This document shows positions 8,006-14,742 of a stretch of 64,000 nucleotides of DNA, piece by piece. This DNA is from Methanoregula sp. PtaU1.Bin051 (GTDB lineage Archaea > Halobacteriota > Methanomicrobia > Methanomicrobiales > Methanospirillaceae), in the NCBI GenBank assembly GCA_002067895.1, contig MVRE01000006.1:248001-312000 (forward strand). The letters are read 5' to 3'. Position 1 is the first letter of the stretch. Every line of letters starts with the position of its first letter. Position numbers and translations under genes: made by a program. The notes beneath the pieces were generated by a model that was not told the DNA's origin, made no database searches, and saw only the letters and a list, made by a program, of their open reading frames with translations.

Positions 8006-9660
8006 GTTGCAACGAGACCCGCGATTAGAAGGGTATGAAAACGCACTCACACCGTCGCAACGGAAAAATCTAGAGGAGAGTTGCAACGAGACCCGCGATT
8101 AGAAGGGTATGAAAACAGTTACGTGTCCTCCCAAGAATCCGTGCATCCATCCACAGGTTGCAACGAGACCCGCGATTAGAAGGGTATGAAAACGTCTTTG
8201 AGCGTGATAACAACCCGTGCCGCGCCCTCCGGGTTGCAACGAGACCCGCGATTAGAAGGGTATGAAAACTTGAAGGATCGGGCGCGTAATTTTCCGTGTG
8301 TCTGTTGCAACGAGACCCGCGATTAGAAGGGTATGAAAACTGCGATCCAATTATTACCATAAGTAATAATTCTACGTTGCAACGAGACCCGCGATTAGAA
8401 GGGTATGAAAATTGAACTGCGCGGCGAACGCGGCAGACGAAAGTGGTTGCAACGAGACCCGCGATTAGAAGGGTATGAAAACTCCGAGTTTGCGACGATA
8501 TTCGCGCTTGGCTTGTATCTCGGTTGCAACGAGACCCGCGATTAGAAGGGTATGAAAACTTCTGGCTCTCCACGTATTTCATTAGCACCTATTAGTTGCA
8601 ACGAGACCCGCGATTAGAAGGGTATGAAAACTCTGCCTCAGCGTCGAGGGGGATATCCTCAATTTTGTTGCAACGAGACCCGCGATTAGAAGGGTATGAA
8701 AACACTTTCAATCTGTTCCTTGAGAAGCTCTCTCAGATTGGAAGTTGCAACGAGACCCGCGATTAGAAGGGTATGAAAACAGAATCCCTTGCGGTATTTT
8801 TTATCTGTTCCATTCATAAGGTTGCAACGAGACCCGCGATTAGAAGGGTATGAAAACTCAAGGCTGGTGATGCTGGTTTCGTACGGATAACGTTGCAACG
8901 AGACCCGCGATTAGAAGGGTATGAAAACCCCAAAAGAAATTCTCTCGGTAAATCTTTGGGTCGATTTGTTGCAACGAGACCCGCGATTAGAAGGGTATGA
9001 AAACATGACCTCATACAGGATCGAAATGATCCCACCGACCACGTTGCAACGAGACCCGCGATTAGAAGGGTATGAAAACGTTCGGCGGTGGCGGGGTGCT
9101 GCGTCAAATTAACGTTGCAACGAGACCCGCGATTAGAAGGGTATGAAAACATCAACGCGCTGTGCTACGACCCGGGGCGGGAGCGTTGCAACGAGACCCG
9201 CGATTAGAAGGGTATGAAAACTTAATGATCCCGCCTCCCTCGAGTTCTCCGGCGTTGCAACGAGACCCGCGATTAGAAGGGTATGAAAACATCCGGCACG
9301 TGGAACCTGATATACTGTTTTTCAGTTGCAACGAGACCCGCGATTAGAAGGGTATGAAAACAGAGTTGGGGTTGGGGCCGGAACCGGCATCGTCTGTAGT
9401 TGCAACGAGACCCGCGATTAGAAGGGTATGAAAACGATACCCTTTTCCGAAACAAGGCTTCTGATGCGCCGATGTTGCACTATCACCCGCGATCAGAAGG
9501 GTATGAAAACGGAAGATCCAGCTGTTACCAAACCCGATTAGCTTTTCAATTGCCATGATACCCGGAATTAGAAGGGTAGGTAACTGGAACTCCATCACCT
9601 TGCTTACTATATTGTCTGGATTTGTTGAACAATCGCGTGCGATCAAAAGAGCAGGGTGGC
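8006..9660 (+). CRISPR. CRISPR array, 20 intact and 3 decaying repeats
   Basis: A 37-base repeat beginning GTTGCAACGAGACCCGCG and ending AGAAGGGTATGAAAAC starts at 8006, 8080, 8157, 8233, 8304, 8376 (last base T), 8446, 8523, 8595, 8667, 8744, 8821, 8892, 8968, 9043, 9114, 9185, 9254, 9325 and 9399. Spacers between them are 32-40 bases and all differ. Three further copies keep the register but decay: 9474 (six changes), 9549 (about ten changes, one base short) and 9624 (about half the positions conserved). Decay marks the trailer, so the leader is on the left and transcription is plus. No cas gene is in the window; processing must use Cas proteins encoded elsewhere or the array is silent. Frames reading HTLLIAGLVAT across it are artefacts. 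Confidence 0.97.
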
Positions 9661-9684
9661 CTTATTGATAGTGGGATAATTTCT

Positions 9685-9707
9685 ATCGGCCACAAAAGAA
9701 GGCCGAT
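9685..9707 (+). terminator. Hairpin between the array and the NYN gene
   Basis: ATCGGCC at 9685-9691 pairs exactly with GGCCGAT at 9701-9707 across a 9-base A-rich loop. It lies just after the last decayed repeat and 58 bases before the NYN gene start. It may end array transcription or sit in the leader of the next gene; there is no T-run after it. Confidence 0.35.
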
Positions 9708-9764
9708 GAAACGCAGATTCGAAGTTCCGTTGATTCAATTGGTTTGAAAAAAGTGAGGATTGAT

Positions 9765-11105
9765 ATGGTATTCAACACAGCAGTCTTTTACGATCTGGAA
9801 AATCTCCTGAAAGGGTATGACTATACCCATGGTTTTGTCTCTCGTTTGTCATTGAAACGGATTCTGGAAGAAATCCGGCAGAGCGATCGCATCGGGGAGA
9901 TTGCAATTCAGCGTGCATACGCCAACTGGAGCGATCCCCGGCTGGGACAGATGCGCAGCCAGATTAATGAGCTGGGCATTGATCCCATCCAGGTGTTCGG
10001 GTTTTCGTATGACCAGAAAAAGAACGCAGCCGATATCCAGCTGGCTATCGATGCCATCGACCTGATCCATACCCGCCCGGCAATTGACGTTTTCGTCATC
10101 ATATCCGGTGACGGCGGTTTTGCTGCGCTGGCAAAGAAGCTGCATGAATACGGCAGAACCGTGATCGGATGTGCCTACAGGCACTCTGCAAGCAAGACGT
10201 TCCTTGCCGTATGCGATCACTTCGTCTGGATTATCGATCCCGACGATGAGATCCACCTGGGAAAACAGGCCCATGACGGTATCCCGTCGGGCACACAGGA
10301 TCCACGGAACAGCATGGTGGATACGAAGATCCAGAAAGTCACGATGCAGTCAAGGGATACCGTGATTGCAAAGACCCGCGAACTACTGGACTGGTACTCG
10401 AAGAATCCCCTGAGTAAGAATGAGATACTGAAAACAGGCATCCCGTTATCGGTCGTCCGGGAAGGCCTCGGCGTCGTTATCCCCGATTTCCAGCCGGTAA
10501 ACTTCGGTTTTGTAAAATTTATCGATTATTTGCGATGCGCATGTACGGGAACACCATTTGCGGTAATCCGCCGAATCAATAGCCAAGTCAACGTAATATC
10601 ACGGAACGGGAACTACCAGCAGGAAGAACTGTTACCTGATTATGATATCAACGAAATCCATACACCTGAGAACTACCGCCTGTTGCTGGCAACCGGCAGC
10701 CCGTCCCTGAAATTCCCGCCTCCGGCCGATCTTAAACACATTATTGCATGGCTGGTTCAGGATCCGCCGGTTGATCTTCCGTTTGAACAAATCCTGGATG
10801 ATGCTGAAACGATGTGCGAAAGCCGGATACAGCCGGAGTCGATAAAACTCGCCCTCCACAGTCTTCTTGCAATCGCGGAACTATTCGACCGCGAACCTGA
10901 TGGTTCACCGCTGGCGGAACAGAAATTTTCGCTCCGTCAGTCCCTGCGGGAAGAGTCCGCACTGATGGAAAAACTCCGTCAGATCGTATGCGGAAAATTA
11001 CGTGCAGTACTTGGTGATGACAATATCAGTGAAGAGAGTCTTGATGAGATACTTCCAAAACCGGTCAGGATGGATCAAATGCATCAGGACTCATGGGCCG
11101 TCTAG
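9765..11105 (+). CDS. NYN (PIN-like) putative RNase with OST-HTH/LOTUS domain
   Basis: 446 residues from ATG 9765 (gtgagg 8 bases before). Residues 4-155 form a LabA/NYN-type PIN-like nuclease domain: FYDLENL (Asp10), KKNAADIQLAIDAID (Asp90), IISGDGGFAALAKKL (Asp116) provide the metal-binding acidic set. A second part (about 205-290, LLDWYSKNPLSKNEI...GFVKFIDYL) fits an OST-HTH/LOTUS RNA-binding winged helix; the C-terminal 150 residues may hold another helical domain. NYN proteins are RNases acting on structured RNA or tRNA. The gene starts 104 bases after the last decayed CRISPR repeat and precedes csx16, so a role in crRNA metabolism or as a defence effector is plausible, though NYN-OST-HTH proteins also occur without CRISPR. 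Confidence 0.75.
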   Translation: MVFNTAVFYDLENLLKGYDYTHGFVSRLSLKRILEEIRQSDRIGEIAIQRAYANWSDPRLGQMRSQINELGIDPIQVFGFSYDQKKNAADIQLAIDAIDLIHTRPAIDVFVIISGDGGFAALAKKLHEYGRTVIGCAYRHSASKTFLAVCDHFVWIIDPDDEIHLGKQAHDGIPSGTQDPRNSMVDTKIQKVTMQSRDTVIAKTRELLDWYSKNPLSKNEILKTGIPLSVVREGLGVVIPDFQPVNFGFVKFIDYLRCACTGTPFAVIRRINSQVNVISRNGNYQQEELLPDYDINEIHTPENYRLLLATGSPSLKFPPPADLKHIIAWLVQDPPVDLPFEQILDDAETMCESRIQPESIKLALHSLLAIAELFDREPDGSPLAEQKFSLRQSLREESALMEKLRQIVCGKLRAVLGDDNISEESLDEILPKPVRMDQMHQDSWAV

Positions 11106-11248
11106 GTTCAGGAGATTGGCATTTCCCTGAAGTACGTGGCGGGGGATTTGAGACCGTGCACAACAAAAAAATTCAAGGCTGAAATTTTTTGATGATCCAG
11201 GAACTATGACAGATCACTTTTCAAGAGGATATAAAGTCAAATGACGAC

Positions 11249-11273
11249 TTTTATATGATTAAAATAAGGAGGT
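11249..11273 (+). promoter_or_regulatory. Promoter and strong Shine-Dalgarno of csx16
   Basis: An A/T box tttatatga (11249-11257) and aaggaggt (11266-11273) lie before the ATG at 11281. The SD is a full anti-16S match at 7-base spacing. The TATA is so close to the ATG that either the mRNA is nearly leaderless, which would waste the SD, or the ataaag at 11230-11235 is the true box. Either way csx16 appears to have its own promoter, separate from the NYN gene. Confidence 0.45.
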
Positions 11274-11280
11274 AATTTCA

Positions 11281-11589
11281 ATGATTTACATCGTGACCCG
11301 GCATGCCGGAGCTGTCGCCTGGCTCCGTGCGAAAGGATTCGGTGGCGAGGTGGTGCCCCATCTCACGGGGGATCAGATCCGGCCCGGGAACATTTACATC
11401 GGCGTGCTGCCCGTTCCGATGATCAAGCTAATCCTTGATGCAGGCAGCCGGTTCTACCTGCTCATGCTGCCGGAGGTCACGCCGGCCCAGCGGGATCAGG
11501 AGATGACGCCAACAGAGATGGACGCGGCCGGCGCACGGCTGGTCGAAGTGAAACGGATCGAGATTGCGCCGGTGGATATGAAGGAATAA
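11281..11589 (+). CDS. csx16: CRISPR-associated protein Csx16 (probable ring nuclease)
   Basis: 102 residues with the Csx16 (VVA1548) pattern along the whole length: IVTRHAGAVAWLRAKGFGG at the N terminus, VPHLTGDQIRPGNIYIGVLP in the middle, then FYLLMLPEVTPAQRDQEMTP and MDAAGARLVEVKRIEI. TRHxGAxxWL and GVLP are the usual signatures. Csx16 is an accessory of type III CRISPR systems; to my knowledge it has recently been reported to degrade cyclic oligoadenylate, i.e. to act as a ring nuclease that switches off the signal made by Cas10. No cas10 is present here, so the signal source must be elsewhere. Length is normal and no frame damage is seen. A Fic-like gene follows by 46 bases in the same direction. 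Confidence 0.85.
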   Translation: MIYIVTRHAGAVAWLRAKGFGGEVVPHLTGDQIRPGNIYIGVLPVPMIKLILDAGSRFYLLMLPEVTPAQRDQEMTPTEMDAAGARLVEVKRIEIAPVDMKE

Positions 11590-11635
11590 GGAGTCTTCAT
11601 CATCTTTAGCCGAAATTTATTTGGGAGGGCAGAAT

Positions 11636-12247
11636 ATGATAACCAAAGAACAATGGTCTGAAAGGGTCCTTAAAACAGTGAGCAGCTTTTCAAGGACAAT
11701 ACACGGAATTTCCGATACGTCAAGTGCGACAGAAAAACCAAAACTTACCGTGAAAGAGGGGAAACAACTTATTGATCGCACTTCTCGCAATCTTTTGCAG
11801 GCGATAGAATATCTTTGGGTCAATCGTTCAATTTCGTTTATCACTTCTTTGGAAGTTCAGGATTTCATTGATTCTCTAGCCATGATTATAAGTGACGGAC
11901 TGCTTCAGCAGGGGCAGTCCCTGTATCGGACATGGGATACCCAGTACGGTCAAACACACCCATCAGAAATTTCAGAGCAATATCATGAATTCTGTAAATG
12001 GTTTCTGTCAACAATGGATTCACATGATCCGGCTGCGACAGCAGCAATCGTGGAAAAGCGACTGAATGGGGAAATCCATCCATTCAGTGACGGGTGCGGC
12101 AGGACTTCCATGCTCCTTGCCGCATTTGTATTATTGCGTCACGACATCAATCCTGCAGTTTACCATTCACGGAAAGAATATTTTGAACTGATTGGCAAAT
12201 CAAACGATGAGGAATGGATTAGGTATTATCGTTCACTTCTTCCATGA
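11636..12247 (+). CDS. Fic/Doc-like protein with a variant active-site motif
   Basis: 203 residues from ATG 11636, preceded by gggagg. The all-helical protein carries IHPFSDGCGRTSM at 147-159, matching the Fic core HPFx(D/E)GNGRxxR except that the Asn is Cys153 and the last Arg is Met159. Catalytic His148, Phe150, Asp152 and Arg156 are kept. Fic proteins move AMP or another nucleotide group onto a target side chain; the changed residues normally shape the anion hole and triphosphate contacts, so substrate use may be altered or lost. It follows csx16 by 46 bases and so is probably co-transcribed. No antitoxin-type inhibitory helix (S/TxxxE[G/N]) is recognised. It could be a defence effector, or a passenger. 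Confidence 0.6.
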   Translation: MITKEQWSERVLKTVSSFSRTIHGISDTSSATEKPKLTVKEGKQLIDRTSRNLLQAIEYLWVNRSISFITSLEVQDFIDSLAMIISDGLLQQGQSLYRTWDTQYGQTHPSEISEQYHEFCKWFLSTMDSHDPAATAAIVEKRLNGEIHPFSDGCGRTSMLLAAFVLLRHDINPAVYHSRKEYFELIGKSNDEEWIRYYRSLLP

Positions 12248-12296
12248 TCGTTCTCTTAAAAAACGGACCATTGCAATCTTGGATTAGAGTAATAAG

Positions 12297-12614
12297 TCAT
12301 TCCGAAATTTCGATCAAATCGCCAACGGTAAATTGAGGATCATTACTAATTACAATAACATAGCGATCCATTTTGGGATCGAAAATGCTGATGGCAGAAA
12401 AATATTGTGCTAACCTGTAACTGATGGCAGCAGCAACTGGCAGAGACGCAGGGCCGTTAATTTTAATCAGCCCTCCTCCAGAAAGTTCTCCTTCTCTCGC
12501 CATTTGATCCAGTCGGGAACAAGCATCTTTGACTATCTCGTCATTCTGTGCGTCATCCTTGTTAAATTTCACATGAATGACATCCTTGTCCCGGTAAATC
12601 ACATATGAATCCAT
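12297..12614 (-). CDS. Csx3-like protein (ring-nuclease family fold), variant active site
   Basis: 105 residues. The second half follows Csx3: GGGLIKINGPASLP (residues 46-59, for Csx3 GVVISGRGP), SIFDPKMDRYVIVIS (76-90, for Csx3 AVYDPRLGAVVVQS) and VGDLIEI (97-103, for EGDVIDV). Asp79 of the DP(R/K) motif is present, but the histidines usually found upstream of it in Csx3 are replaced by Arg and Tyr. Csx3 enzymes bind or cleave cyclic tetra-adenylate as multimers. It lies 42 bases downstream of the NTPase gene at 12657, same strand, so the two form an operon; in many genomes the two are one fused protein. That context strengthens a call that similarity alone would leave moderate. Confidence 0.65.
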   Translation of the reverse strand: MDSYVIYRDKDVIHVKFNKDDAQNDEIVKDACSRLDQMAREGELSGGGLIKINGPASLPVAAAISYRLAQYFSAISIFDPKMDRYVIVISNDPQFTVGDLIEISE

Positions 12615-12656
12615 AGTGCGGTCCTTCTTTCATATTCAGATATCTGATTGACATTC

Positions 12657-13271
12657 TTATAAATATAAAATGTGTTCCGCAAGAGCTTGGACCATCGGAC
12701 GCCCTGAAACATCCAAGCCTCGTTCAAGATGATGGATTGACCCGCGAAGGATATTATCATTGATCAGAGGCAGAATCGTATCATCACTACCATCATAGTC
12801 GGAAACGATTTCTGCAACGATATTTAAATCAAGTTCTTGAGCAAATTTTCGCCATTCTTCAAATTTTTCGCTATCTCTGGAAAGAATTACAATATGAGTA
12901 GCATTTTTGCAAATTTTTTTATTTTCCTCAGACGGTATACCGCCGATGTCAACAATTGTTAAAGGAAGACGACACTTTTCCACATGATTGCTGATTCTAT
13001 TCACAAATTCTGGAGTAAAGGACTTCTTATAATTCTTCTTCAGCTGTTGAGCCCGAGAAGGATTTTTTTTATAAGAAACTTGAAACCAGCATCCTTCTCC
13101 ATCTGGTGCAGCGGTGATAAAAAACGGATACGTGTCTTTTTGTTTTCTTATGATGGCTTTTTTTAATCCCTCCCGTAATACACTTTTACCTGAGTGTGAC
13201 GGGCCACCGAGAACGATCTTTTTATGGGCTCTATGCGACGACGATGATAAACGACTTCTCTCAAGACTCAT
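12657..13271 (-). CDS. P-loop NTPase of the Csx3-associated (Csx3-AAA) family
   Basis: 204 residues. Walker A is GGPSHSGKS at 22-30. The rest follows the NTPase domain that is fused to Csx3 in other organisms: APDGEGCW (55-62), FTPEFVNRI (85-93), PLTIVDIGGIPSEEN (103-117), THIVILS, a W in the sensor region, AEIVSDYDG, LRGSIHHLERG and SGRP. Here it is a separate gene placed upstream of csx3 in one operon, whereas fusions have Csx3 first. The NTPase is thought to modulate the ring nuclease or act on nucleotides; its reaction is not established. It is transcribed toward csx16 and the Fic-like gene, the pairs being convergent, with its promoter in the A/T-rich gap after 13272. Confidence 0.75.
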   Translation of the reverse strand: MSLERSRLSSSSHRAHKKIVLGGPSHSGKSVLREGLKKAIIRKQKDTYPFFITAAPDGEGCWFQVSYKKNPSRAQQLKKNYKKSFTPEFVNRISNHVEKCRLPLTIVDIGGIPSEENKKICKNATHIVILSRDSEKFEEWRKFAQELDLNIVAEIVSDYDGSDDTILPLINDNILRGSIHHLERGLDVSGRPMVQALAEHILYL

Positions 13272-13528
13272 TATAATCCATTCTTAAATACATGCCATCA
13301 ATCTGTCTAGGAACGCCAAATTATTCATTCACTGATGGATAATGTGACTATCGGGATAAGAATGATAGCCATTGTATTTTTGTGTTAAGGATGTCCCTTA
13401 TTTGCAAACACCAGTCCGAAGGATACAACCCTTCACTGCTCCTTTTTTGTTTGACACAATATACATTTTTCGTGTTTAATGCTGATGTGTTTAAAACCAC
13501 GGATGCTGTTCTTTGGACCCGGGCTCTT

Positions 13529-13673
13529 CTGTTGTATCACCACAACAGTGCCATCACCTACGATGAAAAGGTGATTACATGCAAGGTTCATTATCTCTGA
13601 TTTTAAGGAAGAACTCGAACCCCTTAAAAAAGTACAAATTCAGGACTTGATGAGAATAATGTCAGAATTATTC
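13529..13673 (+). other. Three consecutive perfect hairpins in a gene-free gap
   Basis: The 13272-13808 gap has no convincing gene. Within it lie CTGTTGT/ACAACAG (13529-13535 and 13542-13548), ATCACCT/AGGTGAT (13553-13559 and 13569-13575) and GAATAAT/ATTATTC (13654-13660 and 13667-13673), each a perfect 7-bp stem. They could be a small structured RNA, a leader of the membrane-protein gene at 13809, or operators. A 72-codon frame over part of this region (13382-13600) lacks a good start signal and family look. Confidence 0.4.
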
Positions 13674-13808
13674 AGACCCCACTTTTAATTGATTTTTTGA
13701 TACTTCAATGAACAAATCCCATTGAATATCTGGAACATGAAACGGATGATGACTATCGGAAGATCTGATGAAAACAGTATGATGATTGAATATCATGTTG
13801 GAGGGATT

Positions 13809-14729
13809 ATGAATTCACGAAAGGAAACTGTTTCAATATATTTATCGTTGGGAATTACTTATGTACGGCGTATGAGATACGCGTGGCGCATACTCCTTAC
13901 GGTACTGGTTGTCGTTGCCGTCCTGTCTGTACCGGTCTCTGCAAAGATCCAGTATACAGCGGATGTCAGGTACGATGCCAGCGGCACATTGCCGGGATTC
14001 GGGGAAGAGATCCCCGTCACACTGGTCATCGCTCCCGGAGAAAATGCGATAAAGAATTTAGTAATTACGCTTCGGGAAGCAGATGCGTTCATAGACGATT
14101 CGAATCCCAGTTTTATCACGAAGAAAATTTCACCGGCAGGTGCATCGATCAACATTACCCAGTCGGGATTGTCATTCATGATCGATCAGCTCCAGCAGGG
14201 GCAGACGATAACGATTGACTTCATCGCCTATCCGAAAACGCTCCAGCAACAGAAACTGCATGTTGCGGATGTCGGGTTCAGTTATACCCAGATGGGGGAC
14301 CGGATCGACCAGCCGTATGAACCGGTTTATGCAGATATGTCGGGATCTTCGTGGTTCCAGCTCCAGTCCGCCAACAAAGAGACCTCAATCGTCAAACAGA
14401 ATGCAGAAACAGAAACCAGGAATGCCCAATTCGCCCTGTCAATAGGATTCGTCTTGGTTATCGTGGCTATCGTTATAATTGCATATGTTCTGATAAAACG
14501 GGGCTCATATGTCAGGGAATGTGCGGCACTCAAGGAGAGCAAGAACCAGCTGATGCACGAAATCCTGCGGAAAGTGGAGCTGGCCGAGAACAACAAGGCA
14601 GAGCTGGAGTCGCTGAAAAAGAGACTCCGGACCGAACTAGGGCCGGACACACATGCAGTGACTGCCAAAACAGGCGAAACCGTTACAAAATCCACGTACA
14701 AGGATGACAAGGACTCGGGATTTGAATGA
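13809..14729 (+). CDS. Exported membrane-anchored coiled-coil protein, partner of the tubulin-like gene
   Basis: 306 residues if ATG 13809 (after ggaggg) is used; ATG 13872 would start directly at the signal peptide RYAWRILLTVLVVVAVLSVPVSA. The order is signal peptide, an external beta-rich domain of about 190 residues (IQYTADVRYDASGTLPGFGE...), a TM helix (FALSIGFVLVIVAIVIIAYVLI) and a cytoplasmic coiled coil (ECAALKESKNQLMHEILRKV..ELESLKKRL). The cytoplasmic coiled coil is well placed to bind the filament-forming tubulin-like protein whose ATG lies 14 bases after this stop. Tubulin-like families of this kind have been predicted to act in membrane remodelling together with membrane partners; the partnership here is inferred from synteny. 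Confidence 0.6.
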   Translation: MNSRKETVSIYLSLGITYVRRMRYAWRILLTVLVVVAVLSVPVSAKIQYTADVRYDASGTLPGFGEEIPVTLVIAPGENAIKNLVITLREADAFIDDSNPSFITKKISPAGASINITQSGLSFMIDQLQQGQTITIDFIAYPKTLQQQKLHVADVGFSYTQMGDRIDQPYEPVYADMSGSSWFQLQSANKETSIVKQNAETETRNAQFALSIGFVLVIVAIVIIAYVLIKRGSYVRECAALKESKNQLMHEILRKVELAENNKAELESLKKRLRTELGPDTHAVTAKTGETVTKSTYKDDKDSGFE

Positions 14730-14742
14730 GGAGGTAAAAAAT

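Noticed and set aside
8070-9646. Frames across the CRISPR array with repeated HTLLIAGLVAT or SYPSNRGSRCN peptides
   Set aside because: They are translations of the 37-base repeat in different frames and have no start signals; not genes.
9800-9825. gaaagggtatga string in the NYN gene, like the repeat end
   Set aside because: Short match inside the coding motif LLKGYDY; no second copy at array spacing.
13382-13600. 72-codon plus frame in the gap after the Csx3 NTPase
   Set aside because: No Shine-Dalgarno and no family likeness; the hairpins explain the region better.
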